Assembly (NCBI RefSeq): GCF_013364275.1
Contig: NZ_CP054932.1
Location: 3,224,001 to 3,288,000 of the forward strand
DNA: 64,000 bases
Source of the DNA: Actinomadura sp. NAK00032
GTDB taxonomy: Bacteria; Actinomycetota; Actinomycetes; Streptosporangiales; Streptosporangiaceae
Reading direction: 5' to 3'
Below, in pieces: positions 38,401-45,848 of the stretch (positions are counted from its first letter, which is position 1; every line of letters begins with the position of its first letter). The notes below the pieces were generated by a model. It made no database searches and had not been told where the DNA came from. It worked only from the letters and a program-made list of their open reading frames with translations. The translations under genes and the position numbers were made by a program.

Positions 38401-41400
38401 TCTCGGTTGCCTGCAGCGTCACTCCCGACCACTCCACGCAGGTCGTCTCCGACGTCCGCACCTTCTACGACGGGCTCGGTTTCGGTGAAGGCCCGACTGC
38501 GGGAAACGTCACCAAGGTCGAGACCATCGCTTCTCATGACGGTAGCTCGCCGACGTATGTGGTGAAAGCTCGATCCGCCTACGACGGCTACGGTCGTCCG
38601 ACCCAGGTCACCGATGCCGCGAACCAGACCACGACGACGTCCTACACCGACACCCAGGGGCTGAACACCCAGGTCACCACCACGACACCGCCGGCCAAGC
38701 CGGATGTCTCCTCGACGGCATTGACCACGGTGAAGTACCTCGACCCGGCATGGGGTGTGCCGGTCACCACCATTGACCAGTCCAACATGGGGCTGCGCAC
38801 CGACTACGCCTACGATCCGCTCGGCCGGCTGACCAAGGTGTGGCTGCCCAACCAGTCCAAGGCCAACGGCCGCGAACCCAACTACGAATACAGCTACCGC
38901 GTCACCGAAGGCCAGATCGTCGCCGTCACCACCCAGACGCTGACCGCCACCGGCGGACAGCGGCTAGCGAGGATAGAACTGCTGGACGGATGGCTGCGGC
39001 CCCGCCAAGTCCAAGTACCCGGCCAGACCGGACGGCTGATCAGCGACACCTTCTACGACAACCGCGGACAAGTTGTCAGAACCTATGCCGCCTACGCGGC
39101 CGAGGGCGCCCCGACCACCGAGCTGTTCGGTATCGGCACCCCCGGCAACATCGAGACCCAGACCCGCACCGAGTACGACGGCCTGGGCCGCAAGACCGTC
39201 GAAAAACTCACTTCCGGCAACGGCTCCCAGCCCGACTCCGAACTGTGGCGTACCACCTACGGCTACGGAGGCGGCAACCGTGTCTCGGTCACCCCGCCGT
39301 CCGGCGGCATCGCCAACGCACAGATCACTGACGCCCGCGGGCAGGTGATCGAGCGCCGACAGTACAAAGCCGCGACTCCGACCGGCGAGTACGACGCGAC
39401 TCGCTACACCTACACCCCTGCCGGGCAGGTCGCCACGGTCACCGACCCGTCGGGGAACACCTTCACCACCAGCTACGATCTGCGCGGTCGCAAGATCCGG
39501 ACCACCGACCCCGACAAGGGGACCACGACCTTCGCCTACGACGACCTGGATCGGCTGGTCTCCACCACCGACGCCCGTGGCAAGAAGATCTTTGTCGACT
39601 ATGACGGGCTAAGCCGCAAGACCGCCACCCACGATGGGGCAGCCGACGGACCGCTCCTGGCCTCCTGGACCTACGACACCGCCCCCTTCGGTAAGGGCAA
39701 ACTCGCCACCGCCACCAGACACACCAGCGACGGCGACTACACCAGCACCGTCCGCCACTACGACCAACTCGGTCGCGCCGATAAGACCGCCCTCACTATC
39801 CCCGCTTCACAAGGCGCGCTGGCTGGCCGGTACCAGTTCTCCACTCAGTACGGCCTGGACGAAACCGTTCTGGGGCAGGCACGCCCCGCTGCCGGTGGCC
39901 TTCCCGCCGAGAGCGTCACATACCAGTACGACGACATCCTCCGCCCCACGGGCATGACCGGCGGGACAAGCCCCACCGATCAGACGCCCTACGTCAACGA
40001 CGCCCTTTACACCCCCACCAACAAGCCCAACCTGTTGGAATTCGGGCCCGACGGCAAACACACCTGGCAAACCTTCACCTACCAGTACGGCACCCAGCGC
40101 CCGGCCACCGCCCGCACCCTGCACGAAGGCGTCCAAGGCGACGACCGCTACGCCACTTACCACTACACCGACGCCGGCACCATCACCTCGATCACCGACG
40201 TCTCCCGCGACGGCGTCGACAACCAGTGCTTCCGCTACGACCACCTGCAACGCCTTACCCAGGCCTGGACGCAGAGCACCACTGACGCCTGCGCCACCGC
40301 ACCCACCGCTTCGCTGATCGGTGGCCCGGCCCCGTACTGGCAGTCCTTCACCTACGACAAGGCCGGCAACCGCACCGCCGAAACCCGCCATGGCATCGGC
40401 GGCACCACCGACACGACTCGCACCTACACCTACGCCCCCGCTGGCCAAGGCAACCGCCTCAACCAGGTCACCCAGACCGGCCCCACCGGCCAACGCAGCG
40501 ACACCTACACCTACGACGCCGTCGGCAACACCACCAAACGCGCCATCGACACCGGCCCCACCAATACCGGCCAGACCCTGGAATGGAACACCGAAGGCGA
40601 ACTGACCAAGGTCACCGAAAACGGCAACGACCTCACCTTCGCCTACGACGCCGACGGCAACCGCCTGATCCGCAAGGACGCATCCGGCGCGACGTTGTAC
40701 CTCCCGGACGGCACCGAACTCCGTGCACTCAACGGCGCCACCACCGCCACCGCAACCCGCTACTACACCTTCGCCGGCCAGACCATCGCAATGCGCACCA
40801 CCGACGGCACCATCACCTACCTGGCCGCCGACCACCAAGGCACAGCCCAAATTGCCGTCAACAGCGCCACCCAGCAGACCACCGTCCGCCGCTTCACACC
40901 CTTCGGCTCCCTCCGCGGCATGGACGACGACGCCACCTGGCCAGGCGACAAGGGGTTCGTCGGCGGAACCCAGGACCCCACCGGTCTCACCCACCTCGGC
41001 GCCCGCGAATACGACCCCGATACAGGCCGCTTCATCTCCGTCGACCCCCTCATGGACCAGGCCGACCCCCAGCAGATGAACGGCTACACCTACGCCAACA
41101 ACAGCCCCGTCACCAACGCCGACCCGGACGGCAAGATGTGCCGCAGAACCCGAGACGGCCTGGAATGCTTCAACGGCGATGGCGTGGACCGCCGCCCCAA
41201 CAACAAGGGCGGCTACGATGTTTACAACCCCGGCGGCCGCAAAGTTGCTACAAGTGGCAACAGCTACGGTGGGAGGAGTTCGGCTACGCACCAAAGGCCA
41301 AAGCTCCCTACCTGTAACGGCTACCTCGCAGCGCAGTCAGGGTGCCACCAAGGCGGCCCGGTGCCCAACGGGCCGTACCGCAAGTTGCCGCCCCTGTCTA

Positions 41401-42005
41401 AGCCAGAAAAGGTTGCTGCAATTATATCCCTCGCTGTAATTGCAGCTGGAGTATGTGTCTTTGGTGGCTGCGAAGCGGCGGCGGGTGTGGCCACTGAGGT
41501 CTGCCTGGCAAGAATCGTGGCATGCCTAAAGCTCGCAGGGATCGGAGCCGCTGGCGCAAACGCAGTTACTGAGGCGAACGGTGGACAATCGGGAGGAACT
41601 CTACAGGGCACGGGGGGCCTCCGGAGGCTACTTGGGTTGGAATCTCCGAGACTCGGGGGCGGAGCCTGCAAGGGGTGTGGTATCAGTGTTGAGCGGGAGA
41701 TGGAGCTAAGCCGGATGTTGAGCAACGCCGGCAAGCAAAAGGGGTTCTCCGGTATCGGTTCTGGTACGGCACACGAGTCGGCGCTGATGGGGGAGGCGTG
41801 GGTAGGTCCGGGGTACAGGCTAGCTCGGGATGGGAAAACGATGATAAGTAGTGACGGGTTGCGGCAATATCGGCCACCGTCGTTCAAGCCAAATAGGCCG
41901 GCCCGCTTCGGGGGACCCGGGCATCAGGCAAATTTCGAATGGCGAGTCCGGCCTGAAGGCCGTTGGCAGGGTGACGCACACCTCAACATTGTAGACATGC
42001 CATGA
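35499..42005 (+). CDS. RHS-repeat polymorphic toxin with unassigned C-terminal effector domain, about 2168 aa
   Basis: A signal peptide (AIVTAVALAAGLLSVPPALA, about residues 22-41) is followed by an SpvB/RHS-type N-terminal region (GGLTPNVTISYSSGSVDG). A long array of YD repeats follows from about residue 1020, with motifs such as YDPLGRLTKVW, YDLRGRKIRTTD and YDAVGNTTKRA. The RHS core signature LGAREYDPDTGRFISVDPL at about residue 1833 marks the end of the cage. The variable region has a hydrophobic stretch (about 1971-2022) and a final 110 residues with GEAWVGPGYRLARDGK, QYRPPSFKP and QANFEWRV, which I cannot assign. The GTG at 35499 has GGAGG 5 nt upstream and is preferred over the ATG at 35457. 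The stop overlaps the immunity gene by 4 nt. Confidence 0.9.
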   Translation: MKAGRVKPRRRTLVLEPRRSARATAIVTAVALAAGLLSVPPALADPPNSHRPKVEDHEPVVDGRPLKARPRKTDTAKPGPAAKAAWPAPGTAEVKVPSGSDTGRTARAAGTAAKAGALPVEILAPAGSPTARTAPPAEQVRVQVLDRQAARTAGVDGLAFTVARTDAAAPGRVKLRLDYSAFSQAFGGAYGPRLRLMQMPACALTTPDQPQCRTSKPVPADNNGVRKTLTAEVEAAPAATSGSQAATEAGQNGTLLVVAAASDSSQGDYKATSLEASATWQGGGSTGDFTWSYPMRVPPVPGGLTPNVTISYSSGSVDGRTANSNSQPSWVGEGFELWPGYIERRYKSCEDDGAPKDEWGNSPGDQCWGYDNATVTWNGKGGELIKTSDGTWRAKSDDGTKYEKLTSSSVENGDDNGEYWKVTTTDGTQYFFGLNRAPGWVSGKPETGSTWTSPVFGDDAGEPCHGSSFATSWCQQAYRWNLDYVVDPNGNAILYTYGQETNHYGRNLKAADETPYVRGGYLKTISYGLRKDALFAKAPAQVTFATSERCIPTASFDCDPSKIADNPDQWWDVPWDLHCNSGQECKDTHGTLSPTFWSRKRLTQVTTQILKSDGSDYRPVDSWSMNHDWGLADVERDLLLEEIQHSGYAADGKKTTLPKVTFQSGQADNRLDEVGDDILAYVRYRVGTIWDESGGQIDITYSDPDCSLSDLPTPETNTTRCMPVIWTPPGREEPITDWFHKYVVTSVIQTDRTGLSPDMATKYEYLGGAAWHFDDDDGLTKEKKKTWSQWRGYGHVRTLTGSYNTPSTQSDTYYLRGMDGDRKTRDGGTKSVTVSDGEGGTYTDHDALAGFTLKTAQYTGPGGSIHSKTVNTPWRVQTASRTRSWGTTTANVTAIDGTRTWTVKDGGGWLQTKTDNSYASSGPGVGRVTSVSDLGDVDSNDDDRCTRTDYADNTGAWMVDSPSRVETVSVACSVTPDHSTQVVSDVRTFYDGLGFGEGPTAGNVTKVETIASHDGSSPTYVVKARSAYDGYGRPTQVTDAANQTTTTSYTDTQGLNTQVTTTTPPAKPDVSSTALTTVKYLDPAWGVPVTTIDQSNMGLRTDYAYDPLGRLTKVWLPNQSKANGREPNYEYSYRVTEGQIVAVTTQTLTATGGQRLARIELLDGWLRPRQVQVPGQTGRLISDTFYDNRGQVVRTYAAYAAEGAPTTELFGIGTPGNIETQTRTEYDGLGRKTVEKLTSGNGSQPDSELWRTTYGYGGGNRVSVTPPSGGIANAQITDARGQVIERRQYKAATPTGEYDATRYTYTPAGQVATVTDPSGNTFTTSYDLRGRKIRTTDPDKGTTTFAYDDLDRLVSTTDARGKKIFVDYDGLSRKTATHDGAADGPLLASWTYDTAPFGKGKLATATRHTSDGDYTSTVRHYDQLGRADKTALTIPASQGALAGRYQFSTQYGLDETVLGQARPAAGGLPAESVTYQYDDILRPTGMTGGTSPTDQTPYVNDALYTPTNKPNLLEFGPDGKHTWQTFTYQYGTQRPATARTLHEGVQGDDRYATYHYTDAGTITSITDVSRDGVDNQCFRYDHLQRLTQAWTQSTTDACATAPTASLIGGPAPYWQSFTYDKAGNRTAETRHGIGGTTDTTRTYTYAPAGQGNRLNQVTQTGPTGQRSDTYTYDAVGNTTKRAIDTGPTNTGQTLEWNTEGELTKVTENGNDLTFAYDADGNRLIRKDASGATLYLPDGTELRALNGATTATATRYYTFAGQTIAMRTTDGTITYLAADHQGTAQIAVNSATQQTTVRRFTPFGSLRGMDDDATWPGDKGFVGGTQDPTGLTHLGAREYDPDTGRFISVDPLMDQADPQQMNGYTYANNSPVTNADPDGKMCRRTRDGLECFNGDGVDRRPNNKGGYDVYNPGGRKVATSGNSYGGRSSATHQRPKLPTCNGYLAAQSGCHQGGPVPNGPYRKLPPLSKPEKVAAIISLAVIAAGVCVFGGCEAAAGVATEVCLARIVACLKLAGIGAAGANAVTEANGGQSGGTLQGTGGLRRLLGLESPRLGGGACKGCGISVEREMELSRMLSNAGKQKGFSGIGSGTAHESALMGEAWVGPGYRLARDGKTMISSDGLRQYRPPSFKPNRPARFGGPGHQANFEWRVRPEGRWQGDAHLNIVDMP

Positions 42006-42349
42006 ACGTCAAGGTGAGGGCTCTCATTAGTCCGGATGTAGACCTTGATTCATTCTGGCCTGAGGATGAGACGGATTTCTCCTTCCTTTTGCAGGCTCTT
42101 GTAGGCCCTTCGGACGGCATCGGTGAAGAATCTTTGCAGTTCATTGTCTGCACGCCCAAAAATGTCGCTCGCCGACTGGTTCGGGAGCAAGTGGTATTCG
42201 GTTATTCGTTGATACTTGTGGATAGTCCAAACATTCCGCCACTCCTGCGAACGGTAACTGCCGCTATCGAGCGAATAGAGGGGGCCACCTGGTCGGATAT
42301 GGTCAGGAAGTTGGCCCGACTGGGGGTCTATGAATTTGATGACATATGA
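42002..42349 (+). CDS. Imm8-type immunity protein for the RHS toxin, 115 aa
   Basis: The layout fits the Imm8 immunity family: ISPDVDLDSFWPED at the start, FSFLLQALVGPSDGIGEESL, a central FIVCTPKNVA, and a C-terminal KLARLGVYEFDDI. Its ATG lies inside the toxin stop region (ATGA), so it is translated with the toxin, as expected for a cognate antidote that protects the producer and sister cells. It is cytoplasmic, with no signal or membrane segment. Like the end of the toxin gene it is clearly less GC-rich than its surroundings, suggesting joint acquisition. The family assignment is from memory of the motif pattern. Confidence 0.8.
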   Translation: MNVKVRALISPDVDLDSFWPEDETDFSFLLQALVGPSDGIGEESLQFIVCTPKNVARRLVREQVVFGYSLILVDSPNIPPLLRTVTAAIERIEGATWSDMVRKLARLGVYEFDDI

Positions 42350-42619
42350 TTGCAATAGGAGCCTTTTGTGGTGGCTGTTATGGAAGCGCTGATCGCAGCA
42401 TTATTACGGGCGGAGTGGCGACCTCGAACGTCAAGTTCAGCCTGGTAGAGCCGCTCCAACTCGCGCAGAGGCCCATGCGCGTGCGGCGGTGAGGTCGTGG
42501 GTGCGGCCGGTCGGGTGCCAAGACGTCCACAGGATCGTCCCGTGGGCCTGGCGCTGACCTGCACGTTCACGGACTGCGTCCATCCTTGGCCCCGGCCCCC
42601 GTCCCTCTACGGATGACTT
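42350..42619. other. Intergenic region after the immunity gene, no supported gene
   Basis: An 80-codon minus-strand frame here lacks a ribosome binding site, similarity and codon bias. The sequence grades from low GC near the immunity gene to typical high GC by 42480, marking the end of the recently acquired toxin/immunity cassette. Confidence 0.5.
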
Positions 42620-42665
42620 GCGGAGTGTTGCCCTTAACGACCTGCGGATAAGGGCAACACTCCGC
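42620..42665. terminator. Strong bidirectional terminator hairpin
   Basis: A perfect 17-bp stem pairs 42620-42636 with 42649-42665 around a 12-nt loop (ACGACCTGCGGA). It closes the minus-strand DUF397 copy A and can stop toxin/immunity transcription from the other side. The loop and right arm recur at 44488-44519 without the left arm. Confidence 0.85.
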
Positions 42666-42683
42666 CGGTCAACGCGTCACGAC

Positions 42684-42940
42684 TTACAGGTTGAGCCTGC
42701 CGCTCTTGATCTGGCCGATCAGGTCGCGGAACGTCTCTGGAGTGATCATGTGCCCGGGGCCGGCCGCGTCCTTGCTGTTGCGGACCAGTACGACCTCGGG
42801 GTGCCCGCCACCTCAACGCACGCCTGGCCGCCACCGCTGGACTTGCTGCTCCTGCGCCAGATCGCAGAGACTTCGACACACTCTTCGTTATTGCCGAGCG
42901 AACGGCTGCTCTTGTGCCGCGTCATCCGCGATGCATCCAT
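42684..42940 (-). pseudogene. DUF397-family gene copy A, frameshifted
   Basis: The frame from the ATG at 42940 encodes two DUF397 N-terminal half-motifs in tandem (HKSSRSLGNNEECVEVS then IWRRSSKSSGGGQACVEVA). One base is then missing after VEVAGTP, and the expected continuation VVLVRNSKDAAGPGHMITP to the end IKSGRLNL and stop at 42684 lies in another frame. DUF397 proteins are small partners of XRE/DUF5753 regulators (WhiJ-type systems). No XRE gene accompanies this copy; the IS element begins right upstream. It is a paralogue of the intact gene at 44547-44813. Confidence 0.8.
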
Positions 42941-42950
42941 CTCGCCCCAC

Positions 42951-42954
42951 TTAA
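42951..42954. repeat. TTAA target-site duplication, left side of IS
   Basis: TTAA directly precedes the left inverted repeat and is repeated at 44488-44491 after the right one. Four-base YTAR targets are typical of the IS701 family. Confidence 0.75.
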
Positions 42955-44487
42955 TACTCCAGCCGCTTTTAGTGATCGATGAGGCGTTGTTGTCGTTGGT
43001 AGTGGCAGCGGCGGGCGCGTGCTTGGTGGCGGCGTCGCCAGTGTGGCCAGTGGATTCGGTGTCGGGGTGGGTGCCTGGGCTGGTGGAGATGGGCGTGCAG
43101 GCGGCGGATCTCGTTGACGGTGAGCGGGACCAGATCGTCGGGTTCGTCCCGGCCCGCGTCATTGGAGTGTGATCGTCCCTGCTGATCGGGCCCCCTGTGT
43201 GGCGAGGTCGTCAGCCTCGCCATCGTCGGTGCCGCCGGGGTCTGGGTTGGCGGGGTCTGGGGGCGGGTCGGCGGCCAGGAATGCCAGGTGCGCGTGGGCG
43301 ACCATGGCCGGGGTGATGTGCCGGTACCAGGCGGTGTGCTTGCGGACCTGGTAGTGGTCCAGGCCGACCTCGTTCTTGGACGCTTGGAAGCATTCCTCGA
43401 CGCTCCAGCGGGAACCGGCCACCCGCACCAGTTCGGGCAGGCCGACCGGCCGGTTGGCTGCGCATCGGTAGAAGGCCAGGTCGGTGGGGTCGCTGATCGA
43501 CTGGCGGGCCAGCGCCCACTGGTGTTCCCCCTGGTGTTCACCGAGGCCGATCCACGCCCAGTCGTACCAGCGGCGGCCCTTGGCCCCGTCCCCGCAAGAG
43601 AGCGCTTGCCACGCCGTCCGGTCCAGGTCGGCGAACGCGGCGTCGGCCCCGGGTGCGGGCGCCGCCGAGCATGAGCGGGTGGTCGCAGGAGACCGCGAAC
43701 ACGTAGTTCACGCCGCGGCCGGTGCAGCGGTGGCGCAGCGCGGTTTGTCGCCGTAGGCCTCGTCGCCGGTCAGCCACCCGAACACCAGCAGCGGGTCGTC
43801 GCAGGCCCGTTCGATCATCCGCCAGGCCAGCTCCGGCTTGGTCGCGAACTGTGCCCGCTCCGGGACGCCCGTGTCGGCGAGCCTGCCGGGGTCGGCGAAC
43901 CAGGATTCGGGCAGATAAAGCTCCCGGTCGATGAGCAACCGCTGTTGGTCGGGGTTCACATACGAGTAGAACACTCCGATCTGGCAGTTGGTGATCTTGC
44001 CTGCGGTGCCGGTGTACTGGCGCTGCACACCCGCCGAGCGGCGGCCCTTGTTCTCAAACCCGGTGTCGTCGACAACCAGCACTCCGCCGGCGTCGCCGAG
44101 CCGCTCGGCCACTTGCGCACGCAGAGCGTCCCGCACCAGGTCGGCGTCCCAGCGGTCATGGTTGAGCAGCCGCTGCATCCCGTCCGGCCGCGTGTCCCCG
44201 GCGAACCCCGCCAACGACCAGCCGTTCTTGCGCTCCAGTCCGCTCAGCAGACCCAGCAGATACGACCAGGCCCGCACCCTGGGCTCCCGCCGGCCGAAGA
44301 ACGGAGCCACCACCTGCGCGAACAGCTCATCGAACCCATCAGCCCACCCGGCCGGGTCGACATCTTCTACAGTGGGCGGCATGGCCACCGCCGATCGTCT
44401 GGTTCCAACACACCCACACGATCACAGCGGTGGCCGTCTCACGTTCCGGCCTCGATCAGACCGAGATCTCCAAATGCGGCTGGAGTA
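42955..44487 (-). mobile_element. IS701-family insertion sequence, 1533 bp, degenerate transposase
   Basis: The termini are inverted repeats: 42955-42977 and 44465-44487 match at 20 of 23 positions when one is reverse-complemented, beginning TACTCCAGCCGC. Both ends are flanked by TTAA. The single transposase gene runs on the minus strand and is frameshifted, so the element is probably immobile unless helped in trans. It lies between two copies of a DUF397 module. Confidence 0.85.
43159..44388 (-). pseudogene. IS701-family DDE transposase with a compensating pair of frameshifts
   Basis: The first part (44388 to about 43745) encodes VLVVDDTGFENKGRRSAGVQ and RQYTGTAGKITNCQIGVFYS, the DDE core around the first Asp, then LTGDEAYGDKP with the second Asp. 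Near 43741 a C seems lost (CGCTGCGCC for expected CGCCTGCGCC); the following stretch RHRCTGRGVNYVFAVSCDH is in another frame, and the original frame hits TGA at 43708-43710. Near 43680 the frame returns and runs on through WYDWAWIGLG and GSRWSVEECFQASKNEVGLD (catalytic Glu region) to the stop at 43159. Net frame is restored but the internal stop should inactivate it. Confidence 0.85.
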
Positions 44488-44519
44488 TTAACGACCTGCG
44501 GATAAGGGCAACACGCCGC
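44488..44519. repeat. Right TTAA duplication plus half of a duplicated terminator
   Basis: TTAA (44488-44491), the loop ACGACCTGCGGA and the arm TAAGGGCAACAC repeat 42633-42660. The matching left arm that would complete the hairpin is missing because the IS lies there instead. Confidence 0.75.
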
Positions 44520-44546
44520 AGGTCAACGTAGGGCGCGCTTCCTGTA

Positions 44547-44813
44547 CTACAGGTCGAGCCCACCGCTCTTGATCCGGCTGACCAGCTCCCGGAACGCCGT
44601 GGGCGTCACCATGTGCATCGGGCCGCCAACGTCCTTGCTGTCACGGATCAGCACGGTCTCAGAGGCGCTCGCCACCTCGACACACTGCTCGTTGTTGCCG
44701 AGGGAACGAGTGCTCTTTCGCCAGGCCGCAGCGACCTCGACGCACTCTTGGCCGCCAGCGCTGGACTTGCTGCTCTTGCGCCAGTTCGTCCTAGAAAGCT
44801 CCATGGCTGTCAC
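44547..44813 (-). CDS. DUF397 protein copy B, 88 aa, internally duplicated
   Basis: The protein has two tandem N-terminal half-motifs (NWRKSSKSSAGGQECVEVA and AWRKSTRSLGNNEQCVEVA), then a normal DUF397 C-terminus with VLIRDSKDVGGPMHMVTP. Standard DUF397 proteins have one half-motif and about 60-65 residues, so this one is extended by duplication. The ATG overlaps the stop of the XRE regulator by 4 nt. In WhiJ-type systems the DUF397 protein antagonises or modulates the DNA-binding partner; that role is inferred from the neighbour. Confidence 0.88.
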   Translation of the reverse strand: MTAMELSRTNWRKSSKSSAGGQECVEVAAAWRKSTRSLGNNEQCVEVASASETVLIRDSKDVGGPMHMVTPTAFRELVSRIKSGGLDL

Positions 44814-45661
44814 TCAATCAATCTTGTGAGGTATGCGCTAGTTGCGGCAGGATCTGTAGCCCTGGCGCGTAGCAGATCAAACCTGGCCATGTAGCGCTCT
44901 AGCTCATCCTCCTCCTCCATCATGCGGTCGTCGATCGTGGTTTCGAGGTAGACGATGTCTCGGTCAGCGGCTCCGGGGAACTTCAGATAAACGAACGGTT
45001 CGCTGGTGCCTGGGTAGACTCCGTCAGCGATCTTGAGGATCTGTACGTCGACGTTAGGTCTCCCTGAGACCTTGATGAGATGGCGAATCTGCTCCGACCG
45101 TACGTGGGGGCTGCTGATCCGAAGCAACGCGTTCTCATCGATCAGCGCATGGAAGCGGCAGGGAGATGACCGTTTCGTGAGGATCATCTGGCGTTGCGTC
45201 CGGGCATCGATGTGGCGCTTCAGTTCGGCGTCGTCAACCATGCCCGCATCGCGATTGATCATCTCGACGTATCCAGGTGTTTGAAGCAGGCCCGGCACGA
45301 GTGTGGTTTGGAACGCGTAGATTTCTGAGGCGCCCGCCTCCAGCCCCACGAAGTCGTCCCGGAAGACGTCGTTGTACCTGCGCCACCAGCCGCGCTGGCG
45401 AGCCTCCCGGGTGAGCATGATCAGGGCTTCGCGGTCACTGCCCTCGACGCCGTACAGCTCGCAGAGGTCGGCGACGGCGTCGCTGCTCGGTTCGACCCAT
45501 TTGGCCTTTTCGATGTAGTTGAGCTTCGTGTGACTCCAGTTGAGCTGCCTGCATACCTGGGCTGTCGTCATGCCGCACTGTTTTCGCAGGTCAACCAATT
45601 TCCGGCTGAGTGCACGCTTCTTGATCGTCGGACTGTATCCGCTAGCGCGAATGTCTGACAT
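44810..45661 (-). CDS. XRE-family regulator with DUF5753 domain (WhiJ-like), 283 aa
   Basis: The N-terminal helix-turn-helix at about residues 10-70 includes LVDLRKQCGMTTAQVCRQLN and WSHTKLNYIEKAKW. The DUF5753 domain follows from about residue 100 with IYAFQTTLVPGLLQTPGYV and LLRARATDPAATSAYLTRLI at the end. Such proteins, paired with DUF397 and often an HATPase, act as developmental repressors in streptomycetes. In-frame ATGs exist at 45697, 45667 and 45661; GAAGGA sits 6 nt before 45661, so that is preferred. A divergent HATPase gene follows 187 bp upstream. Confidence 0.9.
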   Translation of the reverse strand: MSDIRASGYSPTIKKRALSRKLVDLRKQCGMTTAQVCRQLNWSHTKLNYIEKAKWVEPSSDAVADLCELYGVEGSDREALIMLTREARQRGWWRRYNDVFRDDFVGLEAGASEIYAFQTTLVPGLLQTPGYVEMINRDAGMVDDAELKRHIDARTQRQMILTKRSSPCRFHALIDENALLRISSPHVRSEQIRHLIKVSGRPNVDVQILKIADGVYPGTSEPFVYLKFPGAADRDIVYLETTIDDRMMEEEDELERYMARFDLLRARATDPAATSAYLTRLIE

Positions 45662-45697
45662 GTCCATTCCTTCTATTTTGTGGGTATTTAGTTTCAT

Positions 45698-45741
45698 GAT
45701 CGCAAGAATCTGGATTATCTATCTCGCTTAGCCTTGCGATC
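45698..45741. promoter_or_regulatory. Inverted repeat between the XRE gene and the HATPase gene, candidate operator
   Basis: GATCGCAAG (45698-45706) is the exact reverse complement of CTTGCGATC (45733-45741), with a 26-nt spacer. It lies in the divergent promoter region just upstream of the XRE start, where an autoregulatory operator would be expected. Confidence 0.4.
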
Positions 45742-45848
45742 TAGGTGCGAATGACTTCATTATCTAGCCCGTAACGCAGCGTTCGCAGCCGATTACGGAA
45801 ACGATCTTGCTGCTTCGGACATAGACCCCTCGTGTAGAGGAGACCCCC

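Noticed and set aside
36900-40900. Regular repeats in the RHS gene considered as a CRISPR or satellite array
   Set aside because: The periodicity is the imperfect protein-level YD repeat of RHS proteins, not identical DNA repeats with spacers.
39807-41294. Minus-strand open frame of 495 codons rich in Val/Gly/Ala
   Set aside because: Antisense of the RHS YD-repeat region; repeat structure of the plus strand explains it.
42328-42570. 80-codon minus-strand frame after the immunity gene
   Set aside because: No ribosome binding site or family similarity; overlaps the end of the immunity gene antisense.
43288-43674. Plus-strand open frame inside the IS
   Set aside because: Antisense of the transposase, which has recognisable IS701 motifs on the other strand.
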